Positions 33,253 to 43,201 of a DNA stretch of 64,000 nucleotides are shown piece after piece. Source of the DNA: SHZL01 sp963815185. Its GTDB lineage: Bacteria; Pseudomonadota; Gammaproteobacteria; Xanthomonadales; SZUA-36. Location of the stretch: NCBI GenBank assembly GCA_963815185.1, contig CAWFGC010000004.1, forward strand, positions 496,001 to 560,000, written 5' to 3'. Made by a program: the position numbers and the translations under genes. The stretch's first letter is position 1. The number at the start of each line of letters is the position of its first letter. The notes beneath the pieces are model-generated. The model worked only from the letters and a program-made list of their open reading frames with translations, searched no databases and was not told the DNA's origin.

Positions 33253-34470
33253 ATGAAAATGACCGCCACGTCACGTTCCCTCCTTGCAGTTTCCATGATG
33301 TCTTTGTTGCTCGCTGCCTGTAATGGGGAATCGGCGCCCATGCAGCAGGGCGCGCCCACCGCGGTGACGGTAGTCACGCTCAAGGCCCAGCCGGTGACGC
33401 TGACCCGTCAGTTGCCGGGGCGGACGAATGCCTACGTGATCGCCGAGATTCGCCCGCAGGTGACCGGTATCGTCAAAGAGCGGCTGTTCACCGAGGGCAG
33501 CCTGGTCAAGGCTGGCCAGGCTTTGTATCAACTCGACGACGCGACCTATCGCGCTGACTGGAACAGTGCCAGGGCCTCGCTTGCGCGTGCGCAGGCCTCG
33601 GTGGAAGTCGCGCGTATCGACGCGGAGCGCGCGGGAGAATTGATCAAGAGCCACGCCATCAGCCAGCAGAATTACGGCGACGCCATAGCTGCGAAACTCG
33701 AGGCCGAGGCCGACGTGGGTGTTGCCGAAGCCCGGGTTGCGAGCGCGGCCGTGAAGTTGGGATACGCCAGAATTACCTCGCCGATCGATGGCCGCGTCGG
33801 AAAATCCACGGTTACCCAGGGTGCTTTGGTCAAGGCTGATCAGGACGCGCCGCTTACTACGGTGCAGCAACTCGATCCTATCTACGTCGATCTGACCCGT
33901 TCCGCAAGCGAACTGCTGCAGTTGCGCCGCGATTTTTCCAGCGGTGCTGCGCGTGCTACCGAAGACATACCCGTGACCCTGTTTCTCGAGGACGGCACCC
34001 GCTATGAACACGAAGGCGAACTGACGTTTGCCGACGTTGCAGTCGATCCGACGACAGGCAGCTATGCGCTGCGCGTGGTGGTTCCGAATCCGGATCAGTT
34101 GCTGATGCCCGGGATGTATGTGCGCGCCCTGTTGAGCACCGCGGTTCTTGAACATGGCCTGCTGGTCCCACAGCAGGGCGTGCTGCGTGATGCCAAAGGC
34201 AATGCCAGTGCGATGGTCGTCTCTGGCGAAGGCATGGTCGAGCGTCGCGCCGTGGAAGTCAGTCGCACCATCGGCAATCAGTGGCTGGTGAGCAGTGGTC
34301 TGGCCGAAGGCGATCGGGTGATCGTCAAAGGCCTGCAGAAAATCCAGCCGGGTGCGCCGGTGATCGCGACGGAAGCTACCACGGGTGAAAGTGGTACAGG
34401 GCAAGACACGGTTGGGACAGCGGATCCCGCAGGGGCCGGTGTTTCGACCGCTGCTCCGCCGAAAGAATAG
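33253..34470 (+). CDS. RND efflux periplasmic adaptor (membrane fusion protein, AcrA-like)
   Basis: A 405-residue lipoprotein with lipobox LLAAC, a first biotinyl-lipoyl half-motif (RPQVTGIVKERLFTEGSLVKAGQ), a coiled-coil hairpin (about residues 95-160), the second lipoyl half and beta-barrel (YARITSPIDGRVGKS) and the membrane-proximal domain. It links the inner-membrane pump to an outer-membrane channel; no tolC-type gene is in the window. Start at ATG 33253, after GGAAATGG. The pump gene follows after 10 bases. AcrA/MexA-type; substrates unknown. Confidence 0.93.
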   Translation: MKMTATSRSLLAVSMMSLLLAACNGESAPMQQGAPTAVTVVTLKAQPVTLTRQLPGRTNAYVIAEIRPQVTGIVKERLFTEGSLVKAGQALYQLDDATYRADWNSARASLARAQASVEVARIDAERAGELIKSHAISQQNYGDAIAAKLEAEADVGVAEARVASAAVKLGYARITSPIDGRVGKSTVTQGALVKADQDAPLTTVQQLDPIYVDLTRSASELLQLRRDFSSGAARATEDIPVTLFLEDGTRYEHEGELTFADVAVDPTTGSYALRVVVPNPDQLLMPGMYVRALLSTAVLEHGLLVPQQGVLRDAKGNASAMVVSGEGMVERRAVEVSRTIGNQWLVSSGLAEGDRVIVKGLQKIQPGAPVIATEATTGESGTGQDTVGTADPAGAGVSTAAPPKE

Positions 34471-34480
34471 GGGCACAGGC

Positions 34481-37400
34481 ATGGCACAGTTCTTTATTGG
34501 CCGCCCGATTTTCGCCTGGGTGATCGCAATCGTGATCATGTTGGCGGGTGGCCTGTCCATCACTCAATTGCCGGTCTCGATGTACCCGACCATCGCGCCG
34601 CCCACGGTGACTATAAGCGCCCATTATCCCGGCGCCTCGGCCAAGGTGGTCGAAGACTCGGTAACACAGGTCATCGAACAGAATCTGAAAGGCCTGGACG
34701 GTCTTTTGTACATGTCCTCCAGCAGTTCCTCCAGCGGCAGTGCCTCCGTATCGCTGACCTTTGAAAACAACATCAACCCGGATGTTGCCCAGGTGCAGGT
34801 GCAAAACAAGCTGCAACTGGCGATGCCGCTGATGCCGCAGGAAGTGCAGCGGCAGGGCGTCAATGTGGGCAAGGAGCGCAGCGGCTTCCTGATGGTGGTC
34901 GGTTTCGTCTCCGAAGACAGCAGCATGTCCAGGACCGATATAGCCGATTACGTCTCCGCCAATGTTGTCGATCCGATCAGCCGCGTGCCGGGCGTCGGCA
35001 ACATCCGGGTGTTCGGCTCGCAGTACGCCATGAGAATCTGGCTGGATCCGAACAAGCTAGATACCTACCGGCTCGCGCCATCGGACATCATTACCGCGGT
35101 GCAGGCACAGAACAGCCAGGTCGCCGTCGGCCAATTGGGCGGAACACCGGCCGTGGAAGGCCAGCAGCTCAATGCGACGATTACCGCGCAAAGCAGGTTG
35201 CAGACGCCGGAGCAATTTCGCAACATCATTATCCGCGCCAATCCGGATGGGTCGCTGCTCAGGCTTGCCGACGTAGCCCGCGTCGAGCTGGGTGCGGAAA
35301 GCTACAGCGTCATTTCGCGCTTCAACCGCCAGACAGCCACCGGGTTCGCGGTCATGCTGGCAGCCGGTGCGAACGCACTGGAAACCTCTACTGCGGTGGA
35401 ACAGCGACTGGAGGAAATGCGGCCGTTTTTCCCGCATGGCCTGCGCACGGTCGTCCCGTTCGAAACGACACCGTTTGTCAGGGCGGCGATCAAGAACGTT
35501 GCTGAAATCCTGGTGGAAGCGATCGTGCTGGTGTTTCTGGTGATGTATTTGTTCCTGCAGAATTTCCGCGCCACGCTGATTCCGACGATCGCGGTGCCGG
35601 TGGTGTTGCTCGGTACCTTTGGCGTGCTGCAAGCGCTGGGATTCTCCGCCAATATGCTCACGCTGTTTGCCGTGGTGCTGGCCATTGGCCTGCTGGTCGA
35701 TGATGCGATCGTGGTGGTCGAAAATGTCGAGCGCCTGATGACCGAGGAGGGGCTTTCGCCGGTCGATGCCGCCCGCAAATCGATGCGCCAGATCACGGGT
35801 GCGCTGGTCGCGGTGGGGCTGGTGCTGGCGGCGGTGTTCATTCCGATGGCTTTTCTGACCGGCGCCACCGGTGTGATTTACCGGCAGTTCTCCGCCACCA
35901 TCGTCTCCGCCATGGGGCTGTCGGTGTTCGTGGCGATCGTGTTGACCCCGGCGCTGTGCGCAACGATGCTCAAACCGCTGAAAAAAGGCGAGCATTATGC
36001 GGAAAAAGGGTTTCTGGGGTGGTTCAACCGCGGCTTCGACCGCACCGCGAAGAACTACCGTCAGACCGTGCGCAGAATGATTGCGCGCAGCGGGCGATAC
36101 ATGGCGATCTTCGGCCTGCTTGTGGTGCTGATGGGCGTGCTGTTCTTCAACCGGCCCACCGCGTTCCTGCCGCAGGAGGACCAGGGCACGCTGTACGCCA
36201 TCATACAGGCGCCGGTGGGAGCCACCCAGGAACGGACGCTTGAATCTGTGTACAAGGTGGAGAATTACTTCCTGGATCACGAGAAGGAAGCAGTAGACTC
36301 GATGTTCGGCGCTCAGGGGTTCAGTTTCGCCGGCGGCGGCCAGAACAACGGCATGGCATTCGTGAAACTCAAGGATTGGGACGAACGGCAATCCCGGGAT
36401 CTGAGCGCCGCAGCGGTTGCGCGCCGCGCGATGGGCGCGTTCAGCCAGATCCAGGACGCTTTGGTGTTCGCCTTTGCGCCGCCTGCCATTTCGGAATTGG
36501 GCAATTCGTCCGGATTTGTGTTCTATCTCAAGGACTACGGTAACAACGGCCACGACGCGCTGATGGATGCCAGTGCACAATTGCTGGCGGCCGCGGCAAA
36601 AGATCCACTGGTGACCAACGTGCGCCATAACGGCCAGGCCGATGCACCGGAGTTCCGTCTGGATGTGGACTTTGAAAAGGCAAGTGCGCTGGGCCTGTCG
36701 GTGACGGCCATCAATGCAACCTTGCAGGCCGCCTGGGGCAGCGCGTATATCGATGACTTCATCGATCGCGGACGGGTAAAACGTGTCTACATCGAGGCCG
36801 ATGCGCCGTTTCGCATGGTGCCCGAAGACTTCCGGCTCTGGTCGGTTCGTAACAGCATGGGCGAGATGGTGCCGTTTTCCGCATTCGCCGCCTGGCATTG
36901 GGACTACGGATCTCCTTTGCTGGAACGGTACAACGGTGTCCCGGCGCTGGAACTCAATGGTGAGCCGGCGCCAGGTGTGAGTTCGGGTGTGGCGATGGCG
37001 GAAATGGAAACCTTGGTGTCGCAATTGCCTCGAGGCTTCGGCCTGGAGTGGACCGGAGTGTCCTACCAGGAGCGGCAAGCCGGGGCGCAAACCCCGCTGT
37101 TATACACCCTGTCCCTTCTGATCGTGTTCCTGTGTCTTGCGGCCCTGTACGAAAGCTGGTCGATACCGACTTCCGTGCTGATGGTGGCGCCGCTCGGCAT
37201 TCTCGGCATCGCCCTTGCAGCCACGTTGCGCGGGCTGGAGCGTGACATCTACTTTCAGGTGGCGATGCTGACGACCATCGGCCTGACCAGCAAGAATGCC
37301 ATCCTGATCATTTCCTTCGCCAGGGACTACCTGGAACAGGGAATGGAATTGGTCGAAGCCACAATGCAGGCCGTGCGTGACCGCCTGCGCCCGATTGTGA

Positions 37401-37627
37401 TGACTTCTCTGGCCTTCGGTATGGGCGTCCTGCCGCTGGCACTTGCCAGCGGCGCCGGTTCGGGTGCGCAGCGCGCGATCGGCACCGGGGTACTCGGCGG
37501 CATGCTGGTCGGTGCTTTCCTGGGAATTTTCTTCATCCCGCTGTTCTTTGTCGTGGTGCAAAGAATGTTCGGCCGGCGCGCTCGCTCGCGCCCGGTTGTC
37601 AGCAAAGAAACCGCACCGGGCAATTGA
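34481..37627 (+). CDS. RND multidrug efflux pump, inner membrane (AcrB-like, HAE1 family)
   Basis: A 1048-residue HAE1 transporter (AcrB of E. coli is 1049) that starts MAQFFIGRPIFAWVIAIVIM. Twelve membrane segments and two large periplasmic loops can be followed. Proton-relay aspartates appear in segment 4 (AIGLLVDDAIVVVENVERLM), and the family blocks GRPIFAWV, VPGVGNIRVFGSQYAMRIWL, GLTSKNAILIISFA and PIVMTSLAFGMGVLPLAL are present. It probably expels hydrophobic drugs or detergents. The frame is open to 34385, but 34481 is the family start. The TetR gene follows with overlap. Confidence 0.95.
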   Translation: MAQFFIGRPIFAWVIAIVIMLAGGLSITQLPVSMYPTIAPPTVTISAHYPGASAKVVEDSVTQVIEQNLKGLDGLLYMSSSSSSSGSASVSLTFENNINPDVAQVQVQNKLQLAMPLMPQEVQRQGVNVGKERSGFLMVVGFVSEDSSMSRTDIADYVSANVVDPISRVPGVGNIRVFGSQYAMRIWLDPNKLDTYRLAPSDIITAVQAQNSQVAVGQLGGTPAVEGQQLNATITAQSRLQTPEQFRNIIIRANPDGSLLRLADVARVELGAESYSVISRFNRQTATGFAVMLAAGANALETSTAVEQRLEEMRPFFPHGLRTVVPFETTPFVRAAIKNVAEILVEAIVLVFLVMYLFLQNFRATLIPTIAVPVVLLGTFGVLQALGFSANMLTLFAVVLAIGLLVDDAIVVVENVERLMTEEGLSPVDAARKSMRQITGALVAVGLVLAAVFIPMAFLTGATGVIYRQFSATIVSAMGLSVFVAIVLTPALCATMLKPLKKGEHYAEKGFLGWFNRGFDRTAKNYRQTVRRMIARSGRYMAIFGLLVVLMGVLFFNRPTAFLPQEDQGTLYAIIQAPVGATQERTLESVYKVENYFLDHEKEAVDSMFGAQGFSFAGGGQNNGMAFVKLKDWDERQSRDLSAAAVARRAMGAFSQIQDALVFAFAPPAISELGNSSGFVFYLKDYGNNGHDALMDASAQLLAAAAKDPLVTNVRHNGQADAPEFRLDVDFEKASALGLSVTAINATLQAAWGSAYIDDFIDRGRVKRVYIEADAPFRMVPEDFRLWSVRNSMGEMVPFSAFAAWHWDYGSPLLERYNGVPALELNGEPAPGVSSGVAMAEMETLVSQLPRGFGLEWTGVSYQERQAGAQTPLLYTLSLLIVFLCLAALYESWSIPTSVLMVAPLGILGIALAATLRGLERDIYFQVAMLTTIGLTSKNAILIISFARDYLEQGMELVEATMQAVRDRLRPIVMTSLAFGMGVLPLALASGAGSGAQRAIGTGVLGGMLVGAFLGIFFIPLFFVVVQRMFGRRARSRPVVSKETAPGN

Positions 37628-38256
37628 GTGTGCATACCGTGAGCAAGGAACAGCCAGTCACCAAAGCCTCGGCCCGCACACGGCTGCAAAAAGAGCGCAT
37701 CCTTGCCGCCGCGCAAAGCTGTTTTGTCAAGAGCGGTTTCCATGCAGCCAGCATGGCCACCATTGCCGAGACGGCCGGAATGAGCCCCGGGCTGATTTAT
37801 CGCTACTTCGAAAACAAGAACACGATTATCCTCGCCATTATCGAGCAACAGTTGACGGTGGCGCGCAGGCGAATTCGTCAGTTGCACGGATCCAGGAATC
37901 TCTCGGCTCGAATTGTCGATTTCTTCGATGAAGACGAGAAATGCGATGAGAACGCGATGAGCACCGTGCTGTATCTGGAAATTTCCGCGGAGGCTACGCG
38001 AGATCCGCAGATCGCCGAGGCACTGCGACAATTCGATATCACGGTGTGCTCCGAGTTGGCTGACTGGCTTGGCCGAGACAGGGAAGAGGGCGGCTACGGC
38101 TTGCCGGACGAAATTACACCGGCGCGAGCATTGATGCTCCTATGCCTGATCGAAGGGCTTAAAATACGCAGTGCCCGCGAGCTCGTAGTGGAAAGAGGTC
38201 CGTTCAGAAAAGCGCTGGATGAAATCATCGCTTCGCTGGTGGCATACCCTGCCTGA
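37624..38256 (+). CDS. TetR/AcrR-family transcriptional regulator
   Basis: A protein of up to 210 residues with an N-terminal TetR helix-turn-helix (ILAAAQSCFVKSGFHAASM, then IAETAGMSPGLIYRYFENK) at about residues 24-68 and an all-helical ligand domain. It is the third gene of the efflux operon and overlaps the pump gene stop (TTGA at 37624-37627), so it is probably translationally coupled and autoregulated. TTG 37624, GTG 37630 or GTG 37639 could be the start; none has a clear Shine-Dalgarno sequence. The palindrome at 33176-33193 is its likely operator. Confidence 0.88.
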   Translation: MSVHTVSKEQPVTKASARTRLQKERILAAAQSCFVKSGFHAASMATIAETAGMSPGLIYRYFENKNTIILAIIEQQLTVARRRIRQLHGSRNLSARIVDFFDEDEKCDENAMSTVLYLEISAEATRDPQIAEALRQFDITVCSELADWLGRDREEGGYGLPDEITPARALMLLCLIEGLKIRSARELVVERGPFRKALDEIIASLVAYPA

Positions 38257-38291
38257 AGCGGGACTTGATTCGCGCCGTTATCGAAACCCTG

Positions 38292-41200
38292 TCACTCGAC
38301 TGTCGCTGAATCGGCCTGTGCTGCCTCGCCGGCCTGCTGACTCCAGGCTTCCATAGGCGGGCAGCTGCAGACGAGGTTCCGGTCACCGTAAACATTGTCT
38401 ATGCGGCTGACCGATGGCCAGAACTTGCTTTCAAGCAGGCCGGGAACGGGGTAGGCCGCTTGTTGCCTGTCATAGGCGTGAGGCCAGTCTGCGGTCATAT
38501 CCTGCATCGGATGAGGCGCGTGCTTCAGAGGATTGTCATAGGGGTCGGACAAGCCCGCCTCGATCGCACGAATTTCCTCGCGGATGTGTAGCATGGCTTC
38601 TATGAACCGGTCGATTTCGAACAGTGACTCGCTCTCAGTCGGCTCGATCATCAAGGTGCCGGGCACCGGAAACGACATGGTTGGCGAGTGAAAACCATAG
38701 TCGATCAGGCGTTTCGCTACGTCCTCTTCGCTAACACCACAGGATTCCTTGAACGGCCGCAGATCGATAATGCATTCGTGCGCCACGCGCCCGTTGCGGC
38801 CGGTATACAGAACCGGATAGGCCCCGGCCAGACGGTTTGCAATGTAGTTGGCGCTGAGTATCGCAACCTGAGTTGCACGCGTCAGTCCGTCCCGGCCCAT
38901 CATCGCGATGTAAGCCCAGGAGATCGGCAGGATGCCGGCGCTGCCCCAGGGCGCTGCCGACACGGCCGGATTGGCGGCCGACGCGCCGCCCATGGGCACG
39001 ACACTGTGACCGGGCAGGAAGGCTTGCAGATGCTTGCCGACGCAGATCGGTCCGACACCGGGGCCGCCACCACCATGCGGTATGCAAAACGTCTTGTGCA
39101 GATTCAGATGGGAGACATCGGCACCAAACTTTCCAGGTGCCGCGCAACCCACCAGGGCGTTCAAATTGGCCCCGTCCAGATACACCTGACCGCCAAATTG
39201 ATGGATCACGGCGCAAATTTCGCCAATGTCTTCCTCGAACACCCCATGGGTCGAAGGATAAGTGATCATCAGTGCCGCCAGCCGGCCCGCATGCGCCTGC
39301 GCTTTCTGCTTCAGATCGGCCAGGTCGACGTTGCCTTGCAGATCGCATTTCACCACCACGATTTCCATGCCCGCCATCGCCGCGCTGGCCGGGTTGGTGC
39401 CGTGGGCGGAGGAGGGAATCAGGCAGATGTTGCGTTGGCTGTCGCCGCGCGATTCATGGTAGGACTTGATCGCCAGCAGGCCGGCATATTCTCCCTGTGA
39501 ACCCGCATTGGGCTGCAGTGAGACCGCGTCGTAACCGGTGCAAATGATCAGCATTTCTTCCAACTCCCGCAGCAGTTGCTGGTACCCCTGGGCCTGGTCC
39601 AGCGGCGCAAACGGGTGCATATCGCTGAATTCCGTCCAGGTGATGGGAATCATTTCGGTGGTCGCGTTCAGTTTCATGGTGCAGGACCCCAGCGAGATCA
39701 TCGCATGGGTCAGGGACAAATCCTTGTTCTCCAGCCGTTTCAGGTAGCGCAGCATTTCCGTTTCGGAATGGTAACGATAGAACACCGGGTGTTGCAGAAA
39801 TTCGCTTTGGCGCATGAGCGCCTCCGGGATGGCGCGAGACGATTCGCCCAGCGCCAGATCGAGAGCGGTCATGTCAATGGCTGCAGGCTCTCCGGAAAAG
39901 GCCTGCAGCAGGGCTTCAATGTGCTTCCTGGTGGTTTTTTCATTGACGCTGGCGCCCAGCGTGTTGCTGCCTTCGCGGCGCAAGTTGATTCCCGCGTCCA
40001 GGGCTCTTCGATAAATGGCATCGGCAGTGCCGGCATCGAGTCGGAACGTCACGGTATCAAACCAGGTTTGATTCAGTAGCTCGAATCCGGCCGCCTTGAG
40101 GCCGTGCGCCAACAGGCTGGCGAGCCGGTGGATGCGGCCGGCGATTTTCTGCAGTCGCACCTTGCCATGCCACACGGCGTACATGCCGCTGATCACGGCC
40201 AGCAGGGCCTGCGCGGTACAGATATTGCTGGTGGCCTTGTCGCGCCGAATATGCTGTTCCCGCGTTTGCAATGCCATGCGCAGCGCCAGCCGGCCTGCAC
40301 TGTCCTGGGAGACCCCGATGATGCGGCCGGGCAGGGCGCGCTTGTGCTCTTCACGAGTGGCGAAAAACGCCGCGTGTGGGCCGCCGTAGGCCATGGGAAC
40401 GCCGAAGCGCTGCGCAGACCCGATAACCACGTCTGCATCCATTTCACCCGGCGGCGTCAGCAGCACCAGGCTCATCAGGTCGGCCGCCACGGCGACCAGG
40501 GCTCCGTGCTGATGCGCGGCCTGAATAATTTCGCGGTAATCCGTGATATCACCATCGGTACCAGGGATATTGCAGCAACACGCCAAAAAATGTCTCTGCT
40601 TGCAGCTGCTCTGCCGCTTTACCAATCACGACTTCGATACCGAAGTGGCGGGCCCGGTTTTGCACCACGTCCCGCGTTTGCGGCAAGACGTTCTCGTCAA
40701 CCAGAAATCGTGCTGATTTTGACTTGCGGTTGACGCGATGCAGCATGGTCATCGCTTCAGCGGCGGCCGTTGCCTCATCCAGCAAGGAGGCATTGGCTAT
40801 GGGCATTGCCGTCAGATCGCAAATCATCTGCTGGAAATTCAACAGTGCCTCCAGACGGCCTTGCGAGATTTCCGCCTGGTACGGTGTATAGGCTGTGTAC
40901 CAGCCCGGGTTTTCCAGCACATTGCGTTGAATCACTGCCGGTAACTGGGTTTCGTGGTAGCCCAGGCCAATCATGTTGTGCATCAGGCGATTGTGCGAGG
41001 CCATCTCGCGCAAGCGCTGCAGGGTTTCCGTTTCGTTGCGTGCGCGCGGCAAATCCAGTGGCTCGTGGAGCTGAATTGACGGCGGAAGCGTGCTCGCGAT
41101 CAGTTGCTCCAGCGATGCAAGACCAATGACTTGCAGCATATGTTGAATGTCTTCATCCCGCGGCCCGATGTGGCGGCTGACGAATTCACCGTGGTCCTCG

Positions 41201-41298
41201 AGTCTCCGCAAAGGGGAGTCTGAAATCGCAGCGGGGCGTTCCTGATTGTTCAAAACAAGGCTCCAGTCATCCGGCTTGGGAGATGCCGCATTGTACAC
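38292..41298 (-). pseudogene. gcvP: Glycine dehydrogenase (decarboxylating), P protein, broken by one frameshift
   Basis: The P protein of the glycine cleavage system. The first part (to about 40564) reads from FVSRHIGPRDEDI to FFGVLLQYP and hits a stop at 40549. The rest runs in another frame from GTDGDITDYREI to 38292 and holds the PLP-lysine region HKTFCIPHGGGGPG. Removing one base at about 40563 joins them into QYPGTDGD. The repaired protein has 1001 residues from GTG 41298, or 986 from TTG 41253, which has GGAG before it and suits the family better. It lies 18 bases after ctaB; no gcvT or gcvH is present. Confidence 0.9.
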
Positions 41299-41316
41299 AT
41301 CTCACTGGCAACGCTT

Positions 41317-42204
41317 TCAGTAGATCAGATTCTGCAAGTAGTGATCCGCCAGCAGAAACACAAACAGCAACATCAGGTAAATGACCGAATAGCCAAACGT
41401 CTGCATCGGCAGTATGTCGGCCACAGGGGTGTTTTTCTCTACCAACATGCGCGCCGCATACCACAGAAAGCCTCCATTGAGCACACTGACGCCTGCCAGG
41501 TAGAGCAAACCGCTCATGCCTGTGAGGTACGGCAATGTGGTCACCAGTACCAGCAATATGGTGTAAAACAGGATATGCCAGCGGGTGAACTCCACCCCAT
41601 GGGTTACCGGCAACATGGGAATGCCGACTGCGGCGTATTCCTGACGGCGGTGAATGGCCAGAGCCCAGAAATGAGGCGGAGTCCAGACGTATATGATCAG
41701 GAACAGCAATAAGGCACCTGCGTCTACGCTGCCGGTTACGGCCGCCCACCCCAACACCGGAGGCGCTGCTCCGGCCGCGCCGCCGATCACGATGTTCTGC
41801 GGGGTCGCTCTTTTTAACCAGAGGGTGTAAATGACGGCATAGCCAATCAGGGAAAAGAACGTCAGGACCGCAGTGAGCACGTTGACGAATATCACCAGGG
41901 TCAACATGGCCAGCAGGCAAAGAACCAGCGCAAACGTCAGCACCTGGTGAACTTTCAGGCCGCCTGAAGGCAGCGGCCGGTCCCGGGTGCGCACCATCAC
42001 TGCATCGATGCGCTGATCCAGCAGGTGATTGATGGCGGCCGCCGAAGATGCCGCCATCGCGATTCCCAGGGTGCCGGCCACAAGCGCAGTCAGAGGCGGC
42101 CAGCCCGGAGTTGCCAGAAACATCCCCACAATTGCAGTGAACACGATGAGCGCAACCACCTTTGGCTTGCACAATTCAAAATAGCGGGCGGCCGGTGATG
42201 TCAT
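41317..42204 (-). CDS. cyoE: Protoheme IX farnesyltransferase (heme O synthase)
   Basis: A 295-residue UbiA-type prenyltransferase with about eight membrane segments that converts heme b to heme O; also called ctaB. The first Asp-rich motif is NHLLDQRIDAVMVRTRDRPL, followed by PSGGL. The second is around YVWTPPHFWALAIHRRQEY, with the family-specific PHFWALA block. ctaA, whose product makes heme A from heme O, ends five bases upstream on the same strand, so the two steps are co-expressed. Confidence 0.95.
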   Translation of the reverse strand: MTSPAARYFELCKPKVVALIVFTAIVGMFLATPGWPPLTALVAGTLGIAMAASSAAAINHLLDQRIDAVMVRTRDRPLPSGGLKVHQVLTFALVLCLLAMLTLVIFVNVLTAVLTFFSLIGYAVIYTLWLKRATPQNIVIGGAAGAAPPVLGWAAVTGSVDAGALLLFLIIYVWTPPHFWALAIHRRQEYAAVGIPMLPVTHGVEFTRWHILFYTILLVLVTTLPYLTGMSGLLYLAGVSVLNGGFLWYAARMLVEKNTPVADILPMQTFGYSVIYLMLLFVFLLADHYLQNLIY

Positions 42205-42208
42205 CGGC

Positions 42209-43201
42209 TCAATGCCGCAGTGGCGTGGAGCGGTGCAACAGCCATATCATCTGCGCCATCAACAAGGCAGCCACGCCGTTGTGCGCCACCGCGTTGGGTA
42301 GTGGCAGGACGAGGTAAATGTTCAGAATGCCGAGCGAAAATTGAGTCATGACAAGCAGCAACAGGGCAGCACCGCTGCGCGGCATGACCGTCGTCCGCAC
42401 CAGACGGATTGCCACCAGCGCCAGGACCAACAGGGTAATGACCGCGCCGATGCGGTGTGTCAACTGAATCGCGGCTCTGGCCGCAAGGTCCAGCACGCCG
42501 CCCTCGTAATCCACCCCGATTGCGCGCCTGATGGTAAAGCCCTGAACGAAATCCGTTTGCGGCCACAGGCTACCCTGGCAGGTAGGCAGGTCCGGGCAGG
42601 CCAAGGCCGCATAATTGGCGCTGGTCCAACCGCCAAGGATGATCTGAACGATCAAAACCCCCAGGCCAAAAATCAGCCATGGGCGGATTTTTCGCATTGA
42701 AACACTGGGTTGATAGGATCCGGGGAGGCGCGACCGCAGGGACAGCCAGAGTAAGAGGCAAAAAGTGGCAAAGCCTCCCAGCAAGTGCCCCATCACCACG
42801 ACGGGTAGCAGCTTGAGCGTTACCGTCCACATACCCAACGCGGCCTGAAACAGGATCAAGGCGAGAGTCAAACCCGCCAGAAGGCGCTGCCCGGGTGGCT
42901 GTTTGGCCTGTTTCCAGGCAAGCAGATTGATTGCAATCACCAGCAGCACAAGTGCGCCGGCAAGATACCGGTGCACCATTTCTTTCCATGCCTTGTGCCC
43001 TTCCACCGGCCGTTCCGGAAATGTCTCGTTGGCGGCGGTTACTTCACTGCTGGCTTTTGGCCAGGTCACGTGCCCATAGCAGCCTGGCCAGTCCGGGCAG
43101 CCCAGACCCGCGTTTGAAAGGCGGACAAATGCGCCAAGAATAATGACGCAAAAAGCGACTATCGTGGCGGCCGCCGCAAGGCGGTGTAAGCCAGGGTTCA
43201 T
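42209..43201 (-). CDS. ctaA: Heme A synthase (COX15/CtaA)
   Basis: A 330-residue eight-segment membrane protein that oxidizes the C8 methyl of heme O to give heme A for cytochrome aa3/caa3 oxidases. Candidate heme-ligand histidines occur in EMVHRYLAGA, MGHLLGGFA, QLTHRIGAV and VAHNGVAAL. The ETFPERPVEGHKAWKE block is typical of the proteobacterial (COX15) type. Its ATG overlaps the stop of the upstream Sco-like gene by four bases. Confidence 0.94.
   Translation of the reverse strand: MNPGLHRLAAAATIVAFCVIILGAFVRLSNAGLGCPDWPGCYGHVTWPKASSEVTAANETFPERPVEGHKAWKEMVHRYLAGALVLLVIAINLLAWKQAKQPPGQRLLAGLTLALILFQAALGMWTVTLKLLPVVVMGHLLGGFATFCLLLWLSLRSRLPGSYQPSVSMRKIRPWLIFGLGVLIVQIILGGWTSANYAALACPDLPTCQGSLWPQTDFVQGFTIRRAIGVDYEGGVLDLAARAAIQLTHRIGAVITLLVLALVAIRLVRTTVMPRSGAALLLLVMTQFSLGILNIYLVLPLPNAVAHNGVAALLMAQMIWLLHRSTPLRH

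Noticed and set aside
35057..37090. 677-codon open frame on the minus strand opposite the RND pump gene
   Set aside because: It is fully antisense to a conserved transporter; its translation is His/Arg/Gln-rich with no recognizable domain, typical of a shadow frame in GC-rich DNA.
41299..41316. Glycine riboswitch ahead of gcvP
   Set aside because: Only 18 bases separate gcvP from cyoE; no aptamer can fit.
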